Notes under the pieces: generated by a model
Told to the model about the DNA's origin: nothing
The model's input: the letters and a program-made list of their open reading frames with translations, nothing else
Databases searched by the model: none
Position numbers and translations under genes: made by a program
Assembly: GCA_029237775.1 (NCBI GenBank)
Contig: JAQZBR010000005.1
Span: forward strand, 1 to 64,000
Origin: Bacteroidota bacterium
GTDB lineage: Bacteria; Bacteroidota; Bacteroidia; 2-12-FULL-35-15
Length of the DNA: 64,000 nt
Direction: 5' to 3'
Shown: positions 16,696 through 25,619 of the stretch, piece by piece
Layout of the letters: every line of letters starts with the position of its first letter
How positions within the stretch are numbered: the first letter of the stretch is position 1

Positions 16696-17037
16696 TTACT
16701 GAATTATAAATTCCTTATTCAATTCATTCTCGTCTATCTTAACTTTAATTGAATACTCTCCTTTCGAGAAGCTGTTCAGATCAATGGTATTTTTATATTC
16801 GCCTTTAAAGTGATCCTTGTTATCCATAAATACAGTCTCTCCTTTTTCATTAGAAACCAGTATCAACAAATCGCTAACTTCATCCTGAGTTTTAAAACTC
16901 AGAGCTGCCGTGTTGTGATTTTTATCTATAAGGAGTGTTACGTCTTTATCTTCTAATTTTTGTAGGCCTTTTTGCGCAGCCATTTCAAGGGGGTCAGTAT
17001 AGATCAGGATGACGAGGACGGAAGTTAGTAGTTTCAT
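16696..17037 (-). CDS. Small secreted protein resembling a T9SS sorting domain
   Basis: 113 residues. An N-terminal hydrophobic segment (MKLLTSVLVILIYTDPLEMA) acts as a signal peptide. The rest has the strand pattern of a T9SS C-terminal domain: ALSFKTQDEVSDLLILVSNE, GETVFMDN, FKGEYKNTIDLNSFSKGEYS and a final basic strand (IKVKIDENELNKEFIIQ). There is no cargo domain in front. It is one base upstream of the GH26 fusion gene, so the two are cotranscribed. Function unknown; a chaperone-like or decoy role for sorting is speculation. Confidence 0.75.
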   Translation of the reverse strand: MKLLTSVLVILIYTDPLEMAAQKGLQKLEDKDVTLLIDKNHNTAALSFKTQDEVSDLLILVSNEKGETVFMDNKDHFKGEYKNTIDLNSFSKGEYSIKVKIDENELNKEFIIQ

Positions 17038-17137
17038 GATAGGGAGTTTATCGATTTAACACTCCTTTTCATCTACAAAAAAACATACCATATCGAAAAT
17101 TATGGTATCTAAAGAGTGAGGGGGAAATTTTTCTTCG

Positions 17138-17162
17138 TAAAAAAACCTCCGGACGGAGGTAA
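17138..17162 (-). terminator. Terminator after SpoIIE-type gene
   Basis: Minus-strand hairpin ACCTCCG-TC-CGGAGGT followed by seven T, just past the stop codon of the gene at 17169. Confidence 0.88.
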
Positions 17163-17168
17163 ATAATA

Positions 17169-18533
17169 TCAGATCCTGACACCCATAATCAGGATATCAT
17201 CAATTTGTTCCAAATCTCCGCGCCACTCTTCTATCTTCTCATTAAGATGCTCTTTCTGCTGATCCATTGATAAGTTTTTTACAGCCAACAAAAGGGATTT
17301 CAGATTCTTTTCCTTGAATTTTTTTCCTTTCGGCCCACCAAACTGATCTGAATAACCGTCAGTAAATATATAGATCTGATCTCCCTTTTTCAGGCTGACC
17401 ATATTGTTGTCAAAATTCTGCACCGCATCATCCATAAATGACCCAATCGGAAATTTATTTCCTTTGATCTCTATTATATCATCCCCGCGTAGAAGCCAAA
17501 CCGGATTATAAGCCCCGGCACACTCCAAAGTCATTGTCTTTCTGTTAAGCGAACACAGCGCCAGGTCCATTCCATCCCGAATTACGTTATCCTCATCTTT
17601 TCCAAGTGTACGGGAAACGCCCTTATTTAATGAATTAAGAACAAGATTGGGTTTGGAAAGTCCATGCTCGTTGACAGCCTGATTAAGCATATTCTGCCCC
17701 ACAATACTCATAAAGGCTCCGGGAACACCGTGGCCCGTACAATCAACAGCAGCGAACATCACCTGATCACCCCATTCTGACACCCAATAAAAATCCCCGC
17801 TGACAATATCCTTTGGTTTGTATAATATAAAAGAATCAGGCAGTAATTTTTTTACCAGTTTATCATTCGGCAAAATCGCTTCCTGAATACGTTTTGCATA
17901 TGTGATGCTATCAGTAATGTCCTTTTGTTTTATTTCGAGCAGACTGTTTTTGTAATCGAGATTACGCAAGGCTGTGTTCTTTGTATTCTCAAATACAATT
18001 GCAACCAGATATAAGATTAAAATCAGGCCGAGGTTTGTAGTAAAGCTGAAAATATTCTTGTACTTAAGATTATACCCTTCAGGAAAATCATACTCATTAA
18101 GATAGAGGTAATAAAAACCGGTCAGCACCAGAGAACATGCGATCAATGACATCAGTCCTCCCCTTTTACCTGCTACGAGCAAAGCAACAATGGGTGTTGA
18201 CGCTATCCATGGAGTTATAAAGGACTCATAGCCTTTAGTGAAGTACACAGTGATCGCAATTGATATGATACAAACAATAAAAAATATTAAATGAACAAGC
18301 CCGGGAACAAATTTAGCCCTAAAAAGGAATAAGCATACTGCTGAACACAACAGCAACGGAACCTGAGAATAAAGTCCTCCGGCATATTCAAATATGATAG
18401 AAATGATGATATAGTTAATATTGAAATATGCGACAACAAGAAGAGCTCCCACCGTAATTTTTGCTTTCCGATGCTCCTCTTCGTTTCTGAGAAAATGAAG
18501 TGGTATGAAATATTGTATGAGCTTGTTCAACAT
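17169..18533 (-). CDS. Membrane-bound SpoIIE-type PP2C phosphatase
   Basis: 454 residues. Residues ~25-185 contain about six transmembrane helices (VGALLVVAYFNINYIIISII, FIVCIISIAITVYF, LGLILILYLVAIVF), followed by a short coiled coil with the linker KDITDSITYAKRIQEAILP, then a SpoIIE/PP2C domain (~225-454). The metal-binding Asp of VDCTGHGVPGAFMS and the DGYSDQFGG loop are present. Such enzymes dephosphorylate serine or threonine in partner proteins, often anti-sigma-factor antagonists; the partner is unknown. It shares its start with the stop of the upstream membrane-protein gene (TAATG), so translation is probably coupled. Confidence 0.88.
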   Translation of the reverse strand: MLNKLIQYFIPLHFLRNEEEHRKAKITVGALLVVAYFNINYIIISIIFEYAGGLYSQVPLLLCSAVCLFLFRAKFVPGLVHLIFFIVCIISIAITVYFTKGYESFITPWIASTPIVALLVAGKRGGLMSLIACSLVLTGFYYLYLNEYDFPEGYNLKYKNIFSFTTNLGLILILYLVAIVFENTKNTALRNLDYKNSLLEIKQKDITDSITYAKRIQEAILPNDKLVKKLLPDSFILYKPKDIVSGDFYWVSEWGDQVMFAAVDCTGHGVPGAFMSIVGQNMLNQAVNEHGLSKPNLVLNSLNKGVSRTLGKDEDNVIRDGMDLALCSLNRKTMTLECAGAYNPVWLLRGDDIIEIKGNKFPIGSFMDDAVQNFDNNMVSLKKGDQIYIFTDGYSDQFGGPKGKKFKEKNLKSLLLAVKNLSMDQQKEHLNEKIEEWRGDLEQIDDILIMGVRI

Positions 18534-19219
18534 TATTTCAGAAGATTATACATTAAAAAATATGCGGCAAAGACCCATAAGCCTTCAAGGAATCCGGCAA
18601 TGACAGCCGAAAGCCAGCCATTTCTGCTTTCATAAAAGAAAATAAAAGGAAGAAAGAAACAGATCAGTCCTTCCGAAATAATAATGTACCATGGTGTATT
18701 AAACAGCATTTTACAAGGATTGTAATACCACCACCCTGCAGAATATGCACATTGCTCGAAAACGGGAATAAAGAAAATCCCGATGATCATGCACAGGATC
18801 ATTGCTTCAATCATTTTCTTTTTCGCACTGATCATGAAGCCAAGGTATCCCACCTGAACAAGAACAACGGCCCATGCAAAAGGCATGTAATCCGGGGAAT
18901 ACCAGATCTTGGATTCACCTGCAGGATAAACCAGTGATCTGATATCATGAACCAGCCATTTATCTGCAATTAGTTCCGTAAACCCTGCAACAAGTCCGAA
19001 TAATAAAAGCTTTTTTAAATAAATATCAGATGTGATGAATGCAAAAACCGCTATTGCTGTGTACATTCCGGTGGCAAGCAAAAAGGCAGACATGTATCCC
19101 CATTTAAAATGGGCTGAAAGTAAAGTGATAGCGAGAGTCACCACCATGGAAATTATAATAAAGACGGATTGCTTTGTATTTAAATTCCTGGCGTAAGTTT
19201 TCAAAAGCATATTATTCAT
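18533..19219 (-). CDS. Polytopic membrane protein of unknown function
   Basis: 228 residues with about seven predicted helices (VFIIISMVVTLAITLLSA, YTAIAVFAFITSD, LLLFGLVAGFTEL, MILCMIIGIFFIPVF, IIISEGLICFFLPFIFF, SAVIAGFLEGLWVFAAYFLM). Polar motifs ADKWLVHD, WYSPDYMPFAW and WWYYNPCKMLFNTPWY lie at membrane faces, suggesting a binding or catalytic site. I do not recognise a family. It overlaps the downstream phosphatase gene by one base and lies next to a carotenoid-type flavoenzyme, so either pairing could reflect its job. Confidence 0.78.
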   Translation of the reverse strand: MNNMLLKTYARNLNTKQSVFIIISMVVTLAITLLSAHFKWGYMSAFLLATGMYTAIAVFAFITSDIYLKKLLLFGLVAGFTELIADKWLVHDIRSLVYPAGESKIWYSPDYMPFAWAVVLVQVGYLGFMISAKKKMIEAMILCMIIGIFFIPVFEQCAYSAGWWYYNPCKMLFNTPWYIIISEGLICFFLPFIFFYESRNGWLSAVIAGFLEGLWVFAAYFLMYNLLK

Positions 19220-19253
19220 CTAAAATGTTTTAAACTTAAATTACTGTTTATAA

Positions 19254-19261
19254 CAAACATA
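19254..19261 (-). promoter_or_regulatory. Candidate -7 element for the membrane-protein/phosphatase operon
   Basis: TATGTTTG on the minus strand (TAnnTTTG), about 35 bases before the ATG at 19219. No clear TTTG at -33. Confidence 0.4.
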
Positions 19262-19295
19262 ACAAATAGTAGCGGCTCCATCCACTATGAATAAT

Positions 19296-21056
19296 TTATT
19301 TATGCGGATGCTTACCTCTGAAGAGATCAAGGAATTTTTTGAAGATCCTGATCATGAAAGTGATAAAACGTGATAATAATCCCCAGATGCCATATGCTTT
19401 GCCGTCCCATGGAAGCCCTTTTATAAACCTCTGCTGATCATGTATCCGCCATGGAGCGAGCAGGTCCGGCTCGTGAAGGTTCCAAAGCTCACAAGGTTTT
19501 TCTTTACTTTCGCTTCTTTCAAGAATGGCATTCACGGCCCTTCTTGCGGCTTCATTTGCACCTTCCATGGTCGCAAGATCCGTGTAGGTCCGAACGTAAT
19601 CTGATGCGAGGAATAAATTAGGAATTGCACAATCAGCCTCAGGACGCAGCTTCCATGTATCTTGTTTATTTACAAGCAAAGGCTCAAGGTTAACAGTTGG
19701 ATGGGGCCGGTCACCATCAGGGATCACGATATCAGAATCGAGGAACCACGAATGCAACATATCATCACTTAACACTTCAGTATCAATATTCAGGCTTTTC
19801 TTAAGCTGATGCCACACTTCCTGCATCACTTCTTTTCGTGAGCATTCACTCGCGCATTTATATTTTTTAGTAAAAGGCTTTTGAAATAATGTTCCCGGTG
19901 TTTCCCAATCGGAAATATCGACAGACAAAATACCTTTTACCGTTCCATCGCCAAGATCCTGGAAGTTTACCGAAGGCCAGAATTGCTTTTGCGATATGGA
20001 CGTCAACGCCCATTCTGAATCAATGTAAATTGTGTGTCCCTCTACTATATCGATATTTCTTTTCAGGTAAAACTGAATTCCGTTCATCCATGCCACACAT
20101 AGAGCAAGCGTTTCCAGATTCTTTAATTTAGGATCTGCCGCAAGCAGTTCTTTGTTTAAAAGCTTTGCTACAACTTCAATTGGGAGTGCAGAAATAAAAT
20201 AATCACCTTTCACTTCAAACTTTTTCCCGTTCTGACTTACGGTAGCACCGGTGATAATATGTCCGTCACAATTAATGCTTTCAACTGTTGAATTAAGCTG
20301 ATAATTCACACCCTTTTCCTTCAAATATGCCAACCATGGATCAAGCCATGCATCATTGGTTGGAGCATTCAATAATCTGTCGGCACTTATTCCCGGGGTT
20401 GTGATATCAAATATTAATTGAAGCAGAATGTCACCACCTGTGCGCGCGCTTGCTTCCTTCGCCTTTGCAGCGACTAAAGTTCTTGTCAGCCCGATCGCCA
20501 GCAAATGCTGATATGCTTCAGATCTTCCTTCAGCCCCGACAAAATCCCACCAGCTTATTTTTTCATATTCCGCAAGTCTACGCTCGTAGCAGCTCGACAT
20601 AAGCTGCCATAACCTTCCCGCAAAAAATTCGAGATCATCAGTTGTTAAACCTGTGTCGTTTCCACCGAAGATCTCTTTCAGCAGCGCTTCCACATCGGCC
20701 GGATTTTTAGGAAATCTGGTTACAAGCACAAGCGGCTTTTTAGCATAACGTGCAAGCTCTCCCCGGGTAGCCTCAGTCAGGTTTCCGAAAACACCATTAA
20801 CATTTCCGGGAAAGGGTATCCTTGCCATTGTATCGGGAAGATGTTTATAAAAGCGGGGGAAGAATCTAAAGCCGTGCTCACCGGGCAATGGCCGCCTGCC
20901 ATCTTTAGCAGAATCAGGGACGTTCATACTCCTCGCCTTCCCACCCTGAAGTTCTTTGAGTTCATATACACTAACCTGGAACCCACGTTCACAAAGTTCA
21001 TGAGCAGCACTCATTCCTGCTACGCCACCGCCAAGGATGACAACTTTTTTAGCCAT
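19296..21056 (-). CDS. FAD-dependent amine-oxidase-family desaturase (carotenoid/hopanoid type)
   Basis: 586 residues. The dinucleotide fold at the start (VVILGGGVAGMSAAHELCER) binds FAD, and GEHGFRFFPRFYKHL (~59-73) is typical of zeta-carotene desaturase, CrtU and hydroxysqualene-dehydroxylase-like members. The C-terminal FAD-interacting stretch LFLASDYVRTYTDLATMEGA is present. Oxidation of a polyprenoid substrate is inferred from family. After that a ~70-residue tail with a hydrophobic patch (FITFMIRIFKKFLDL) could attach it to the membrane. It ends 76 bases before the membrane protein gene. Substrate cannot be assigned. Confidence 0.82.
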   Translation of the reverse strand: MAKKVVILGGGVAGMSAAHELCERGFQVSVYELKELQGGKARSMNVPDSAKDGRRPLPGEHGFRFFPRFYKHLPDTMARIPFPGNVNGVFGNLTEATRGELARYAKKPLVLVTRFPKNPADVEALLKEIFGGNDTGLTTDDLEFFAGRLWQLMSSCYERRLAEYEKISWWDFVGAEGRSEAYQHLLAIGLTRTLVAAKAKEASARTGGDILLQLIFDITTPGISADRLLNAPTNDAWLDPWLAYLKEKGVNYQLNSTVESINCDGHIITGATVSQNGKKFEVKGDYFISALPIEVVAKLLNKELLAADPKLKNLETLALCVAWMNGIQFYLKRNIDIVEGHTIYIDSEWALTSISQKQFWPSVNFQDLGDGTVKGILSVDISDWETPGTLFQKPFTKKYKCASECSRKEVMQEVWHQLKKSLNIDTEVLSDDMLHSWFLDSDIVIPDGDRPHPTVNLEPLLVNKQDTWKLRPEADCAIPNLFLASDYVRTYTDLATMEGANEAARRAVNAILERSESKEKPCELWNLHEPDLLAPWRIHDQQRFIKGLPWDGKAYGIWGLLSRFITFMIRIFKKFLDLFRGKHPHK

Positions 21057-21262
21057 AAAAAACCGTAAGATTGAGATAGATCACCGGAGTAGGGAAACCT
21101 ATGCATTCTGTTTATATTACAATTATAAACAATTAATTCATCCGGACGAATCCGCGCTCAGAAATTTTGAAGCATAATTTGAAATTTAATAAATCTTACC
21201 AATTGACGCTTGTATTGAATCGAAGACTGATTCAAACAATTTGTTTTTACTATACTTGTAAT

Positions 21263-23410
21263 ATGAGAAAAGCGTACATATTTATTACTTACCTCTTCTG
21301 TAGTATTGCAGGGTTCTCACAAGATCAACAAACGATTGACTCCCTGCAAAAAGCCTATGATGAGGCGACAGTTGACACAACACAAATGAGCATTCTCTCC
21401 GAATTAGGAGATGCCTATTATGCATCGGATCCCGAAAAATGTCTGCAGATCAACAACCAGATCCTCGGGATGGTTGATAAAGCATTACCAACATATTCGG
21501 GCAAGGCGAAGGAACATCTTTACCTTATGCAGGCTGCATGTATCAACAATCTGGGCATCCTCGCAATGGACCGTGGTGAAATAATGAAGGGACTCGAATA
21601 TTATAAGCAAAGCATTCCTGTGTTTGAAAAAGGCGGCAACCTCGATTTTCTCGCTAAGTCGTACAACAATATCGGTTTCGTTTATGAGAATCAGGGCGAT
21701 ATCGAGCGCGGACTGGAATATTATTTCAAGAGCTTAAAATTGCGTGAATCAATTAACGATCACAGCGGAATTGGTGAATCTTATAACAACATAGCTTACA
21801 TGTATCAGGCTCAGGGCGATCTTGATAAAAGCCTTGAAACATTCAAGAATGCATTGACACATTTCGAAAAAGTTGATGATCAGCAGGGAATTGCATTGGT
21901 TTATAATAATCTTGGAAATATTTATAAAAGACAACATAAAGCTGAACTTGCAATGGATTATTTTCGGAAGGCTGCAGCTATTAAATCAGCACTCGGAGAT
22001 CATAAAAGCTTATCCAATGCATACCTTAATATCGGTGATATATTCTTCAAACGGAAACAGAGCGATTCTGCAAAATATTACTTCGATCATGCATTAGCCG
22101 AAGCGCAGCAAGCAGGGAACAAATCCCGGATCGCTGCGGCTTTGCAGTACCTGTCAGATTTTTATCTGGAAACGGGTAACGTGGATCTTGCACTGAAGTA
22201 TGCAAAGGAATCATTTGATCTGGGAATGGAACTTGGTTTCCCGGAAAGGATTCGCGATGGCTACGAAACCCTGAGCAATATATACCTGAAAAAAGGTGAT
22301 TATAAAAATGCATATTTGAATTACAAGGGCTATAAAGAAATGTCGGACAGTATTCTAAGTGATGAAACCAAACAGAATGCTGTAAAACAACAAATGAAAT
22401 ATTCATTTGATAAACGCGAAGTGGAGATCGAACGTGAGAAAGAAAAAAGCGAGCTCGAGCACCAGGCTGAAGTTAAACAACAGCGTTTCATCATATATAC
22501 TTCCATTGCTGTTATCCTGATCGTCCTTGTCTTTTCAGGATTCCTGTATAATCGTTTCCGGGTAACGCGAAAACAAAAGATCATCATTGAAAAACAAAAA
22601 AATGAAGTGGAGGAACAAAAACAAATTGTTGAATTTCAAAAGGAGATGGTGGATGAAAAGAACAAAGAAATTACAGATAGCATCAACTATGCAAAACGAA
22701 TTCAACAGGCGATCCTCCCTCCTGCCCGTCTTTTGAAAAGTGCTCTTCCGGATTCATTTGTTTTATATAAGCCAAAAGATATTGTCGCAGGTGATTTTTA
22801 TTGGATGGAACAAAAAGGCGACCTTGTAATTTTTGCCGCTGCCGACTGCACCGGACATGGTGTTCCAGGGGCGATGGTTAGTGTTGTTTGTCACAATGCG
22901 CTCAACAGAAGTGTTCGCGAGTTTGGCTTAACGGATCCAGGAAAAATATTAGATAAAACACGGCAGCTCGTGATCGAGACATTTGAAAAAAGCGACCAGG
23001 ATGTGAAAGATGGTATGGACATTTCGCTTTGCTGTTATGATCGAAAAACCAATGTGATAAAGTGGTCTGGCGCCAATAATCCGCTCTGGATCATCCGTGA
23101 AAATACTCTGACAGAATACAAAGCTGACAAGCAGCCGATAGGAAAATTCGAGAATGCAAAGGAGTTTACGACTCACGCTATTCAGATGGCAAAAAAAGAC
23201 CGCCTGTATATTTTTACAGACGGTTATGCTGATCAGTTTGGTGGTGATAAAGGTAAAAAATTCAAATACAAGCAGCTTCAGGATCTTCTTATTTCCTTTT
23301 CATTAAGCACTCCGGATGAACAAAAAAATATACTTGAAAACACATTCGAATCTTGGAAAGGGCCATTGGAGCAAGTTGACGATGTTTGTATAATTGGCGT
23401 TCAATTATAA
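21263..23410 (+). CDS. TPR sensor with SpoIIE-type PP2C phosphatase domain
   Basis: About 715 residues from ATG 21263, chosen because it begins the signal peptide MRKAYIFITYLFCSIAGFSQ; the frame is open 32 codons further upstream. A run of TPR helices (GLEYYKQSIPVFEKGGN ... LAKSYNNIGFVYENQGD, repeated about six times) lies outside the cytoplasm. A transmembrane helix (IAVILIVLVFSGFLYNRF), a coiled coil and the linker KEITDSINYAKRIQQAILP lead to a SpoIIE/PP2C domain with ADCTGHGVPGAMVS and DGYADQFGG. The layout suggests that periplasmic TPR binding controls cytoplasmic dephosphorylation; this is inference. Transcribed alone, divergent from the desaturase gene. Confidence 0.9.
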   Translation: MRKAYIFITYLFCSIAGFSQDQQTIDSLQKAYDEATVDTTQMSILSELGDAYYASDPEKCLQINNQILGMVDKALPTYSGKAKEHLYLMQAACINNLGILAMDRGEIMKGLEYYKQSIPVFEKGGNLDFLAKSYNNIGFVYENQGDIERGLEYYFKSLKLRESINDHSGIGESYNNIAYMYQAQGDLDKSLETFKNALTHFEKVDDQQGIALVYNNLGNIYKRQHKAELAMDYFRKAAAIKSALGDHKSLSNAYLNIGDIFFKRKQSDSAKYYFDHALAEAQQAGNKSRIAAALQYLSDFYLETGNVDLALKYAKESFDLGMELGFPERIRDGYETLSNIYLKKGDYKNAYLNYKGYKEMSDSILSDETKQNAVKQQMKYSFDKREVEIEREKEKSELEHQAEVKQQRFIIYTSIAVILIVLVFSGFLYNRFRVTRKQKIIIEKQKNEVEEQKQIVEFQKEMVDEKNKEITDSINYAKRIQQAILPPARLLKSALPDSFVLYKPKDIVAGDFYWMEQKGDLVIFAAADCTGHGVPGAMVSVVCHNALNRSVREFGLTDPGKILDKTRQLVIETFEKSDQDVKDGMDISLCCYDRKTNVIKWSGANNPLWIIRENTLTEYKADKQPIGKFENAKEFTTHAIQMAKKDRLYIFTDGYADQFGGDKGKKFKYKQLQDLLISFSLSTPDEQKNILENTFESWKGPLEQVDDVCIIGVQL

Positions 23411-23415
23411 AATGA

Positions 23416-23616
23416 TCAGCTGGCCATTCGTTCAATCTCTGATTCTTTGATGAGCTGATCATCGAAAGATATTACACACCACTTTTTGAGCGTGTCAGCC
23501 TCTTCTTTTTCAAGTAAATTTAAAGCCTTGTTTAATTCTTTTCTGAAAATTACCTTGTCAAAACTTACTTTTCCAAGGATATATTTATACATTTCAAGCA
23601 TCGCATCTTTTTTCAT
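23416..23616 (-). CDS. Small hypothetical protein, 66 aa
   Basis: 66 residues, charged, predicted helical (MYKYILGKVSFDKVIFRKEL, LNLLEKEEADTLKKWCVISF). No signal peptide and no known family. It follows the Dps-like gene by one base, so the two are one transcript and probably act together. It converges with the TPR phosphatase gene with only five bases between stop codons. Confidence 0.68.
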   Translation of the reverse strand: MKKDAMLEMYKYILGKVSFDKVIFRKELNKALNLLEKEEADTLKKWCVISFDDQLIKESEIERMAS

Positions 23617-23617
23617 A

Positions 23618-24073
23618 TTATTGTCCTACCAGGTAGCGCTTTAATGCCCATGCAACAGCTTTATGCTCTTCAATGATGCCGTTTAAAAAATTTGAGATAT
23701 TGCGCCCGTCACGGTAGCGTTCATAATAGTTAGCGACTTTATTTTTGATCTGGAGTATGATCCTTTCATGATCTTTGATCAATTCCTTCATCATTTCGTT
23801 AGAACACGGATATTTATCAGCAACTGACTTTTTAGAGTCATTTTCTGATTCAAATTCTTTGATAACACTAAGAGTGGCATCAATATCCGGTTCTTTATCT
23901 TCAGGAATGATATGATCCACACTTGCTTTAATAAGGCTTAAGGAATATTGAGCCGCAAGTTTTTTCGATTCTGCATTGCTGTTTAAAACTCCTGCATGAA
24001 GAGTGTTTAAAAAATCAGTTTTCCCTATCGCACCTGACTGGGAAGTGCTATTGCTTAGTTCAGTTGTTTCCAT
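23618..24073 (-). CDS. Divergent Dps/ferritin-like protein
   Basis: 151 residues. The second half matches the last helices of Dps-type ferritins: MMKELIKDHERIILQIKNKV and NISNFLNGIIEEHKAVAWAL, cf. the usual LxDHExxxRxLR and ADFLxxLxxxHExxAWxLRxxL. The first half lacks the classical HxxDxxE ferroxidase segment as far as I can see and instead carries a low-complexity N-terminus and PEDKEPDIDATLSVIKEF. Iron storage is therefore uncertain; DNA protection or a structural role is possible. First gene of a pair with the 66-aa gene. Confidence 0.65.
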   Translation of the reverse strand: METTELSNSTSQSGAIGKTDFLNTLHAGVLNSNAESKKLAAQYSLSLIKASVDHIIPEDKEPDIDATLSVIKEFESENDSKKSVADKYPCSNEMMKELIKDHERIILQIKNKVANYYERYRDGRNISNFLNGIIEEHKAVAWALKRYLVGQ

Positions 24074-24316
24074 CGCTTCTAATATTATTTTTCATCAAAG
24101 ATATCCCTGTATTCAGGCTGTTATCGGGCGTAATCGTTAAGAAGCCTGAATGAATAGCCAAAACCAAATTGTCTTTTGCTGAGGTCATATTTAATTGGAA
24201 TAAACTTTTATGCCTGATCGAGAAAATCCCGCGAATTGTGAATAAATAGGAGTAAATTGACACTTTACAGCCCTTATAGACCTGCTCTGCCATAAACCGG
24301 AGCTGCCCAAATTTCT

Positions 24317-24324
24317 TATATTTG
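24317..24324 (+). promoter_or_regulatory. Candidate -7 element for the dehydrogenase gene
   Basis: TATATTTG (TAnnTTTG), 19 bases before the ATG at 24344. No TTTG at -33. Confidence 0.45.
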
Positions 24325-24343
24325 CCTTTCAAAATTTTGTCTT

Positions 24344-25549
24344 ATGAATAAATTGAAGATCGGAGTATTAAGGGAGGAGAAAACACCACCGGATAAACGT
24401 GTACCCCTCACTCCTCTGATTTGCTCGGAGCTGATAAGAAAATATCCGCATGTGGAGATCGTAGTTCAGCCCAGTAAGATCCGCTGCTATGAAGATTCTG
24501 AATACACCGCTTTCGGGGTGCCTTTGCAGGAAGACCTGAGCGATTGCGAAATTCTGATGGGAGTTAAAGAAGTGCCAAAGGATAAATTAATGACCGGCAA
24601 AAAATATTTCTTCTTTTCGCATACGATCAAAAAGCAGCCTCATAACAAGAAGCTAATGCAGACCCTGATCGAAAAGAAGATCCAGATGATCGACTACGAA
24701 ACGCTTACAGATAAAAGCCATAACCGGATCATTGGTTTTGGACGCTTCGCGGGAATTGTTGGCGCATACAACGGAATTCTCGGTTATGGGAAAAAATATG
24801 ATCTCTTTCAGTTGCGTCCCGCAAATGTTTGTCGCGACCGTGCCGAAATGGAAGAAGAATTAAAGCGCGTAAAATTACCAAACATTAAAATCGCGCTAAC
24901 AGGTGGCGGACGTGTTGCTAACGGAGCAATTGAAACGTTAAGCGCATTGAGAATCCGTAAAGTAACTCCTGAAGAATTTCTAATGGCCTCTTTCCGCGAG
25001 CCTGTCTATTGCCAGCTGAACCCGCGTGATTATGTGGAGAGAAAAGGAGATCACAATTTCGATTTGCAGGATTTTTATTCTCACCCCGAACATTTCGAAT
25101 CAACTTTTAGAAAATACACAAAGGCGACAGACATTTATATTTCCGCACATTTCTGGGACCCCCGCGCACCGCGCATGTTTGAATTAAGCGACATGCACGA
25201 TCCTGATTTTCACATGAGCGTTATTGCAGACATTACCTGTGATATTGACGGCAGCGTTCCGACAACCATCCGCTCAAGCACAATCGACAAACCTTTCTAC
25301 GGATATAATATTAAAGAGCATAAAGAAGATCTTCCATTTAATAAAGATACGGTCTGCATCATGGCAGTTGATAACTTACCTTGCGAGCTTCCCCGCGATG
25401 CGAGCGATGATTTCGGCAAGGACCTGATGGAGCGTGTTCTCCCAAGCATTATCGGAGAAGATAAAGAAGGAATTATTGAAAGAGCAAGCATTTGTAAGGA
25501 TGGTAAGCTGATGAAGGATTTTGAGTATTTGAGTGATTATGCTTATTAG
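24344..25549 (+). CDS. Saccharopine dehydrogenase-like NAD(P) oxidoreductase
   Basis: 401 residues. The N-terminus IGVLREEKTPPDKRVPLTP is the signature of the alanine dehydrogenase / transhydrogenase / saccharopine dehydrogenase (lysine-forming) superfamily. A Rossmann motif follows at ~185-200 (IALTGGGRVANGAIETL). Length and the DITCDIDGSVPTT segment fit the lysine-type saccharopine dehydrogenase group, which interconverts saccharopine with lysine and 2-oxoglutarate. I cannot tell this from a related reductase. Cytosolic, no signal. Upstream -7 element TATATTTG. Followed on the same strand by rsmH 71 bases later. Confidence 0.83.
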   Translation: MNKLKIGVLREEKTPPDKRVPLTPLICSELIRKYPHVEIVVQPSKIRCYEDSEYTAFGVPLQEDLSDCEILMGVKEVPKDKLMTGKKYFFFSHTIKKQPHNKKLMQTLIEKKIQMIDYETLTDKSHNRIIGFGRFAGIVGAYNGILGYGKKYDLFQLRPANVCRDRAEMEEELKRVKLPNIKIALTGGGRVANGAIETLSALRIRKVTPEEFLMASFREPVYCQLNPRDYVERKGDHNFDLQDFYSHPEHFESTFRKYTKATDIYISAHFWDPRAPRMFELSDMHDPDFHMSVIADITCDIDGSVPTTIRSSTIDKPFYGYNIKEHKEDLPFNKDTVCIMAVDNLPCELPRDASDDFGKDLMERVLPSIIGEDKEGIIERASICKDGKLMKDFEYLSDYAY

Positions 25550-25619
25550 ATGACAGATGTGGGATCTGGGATGTGGGATGTAAGAATAGAGATATAGAAG
25601 GAATCAAAAAATTACTAAT

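Noticed and set aside
24060-24332. 90-codon frame on the minus strand upstream of the Dps-like gene
   Set aside because: It crosses the promoter of the plus-strand dehydrogenase, overlaps the Dps-like start, and its residue composition looks like translated spacer.
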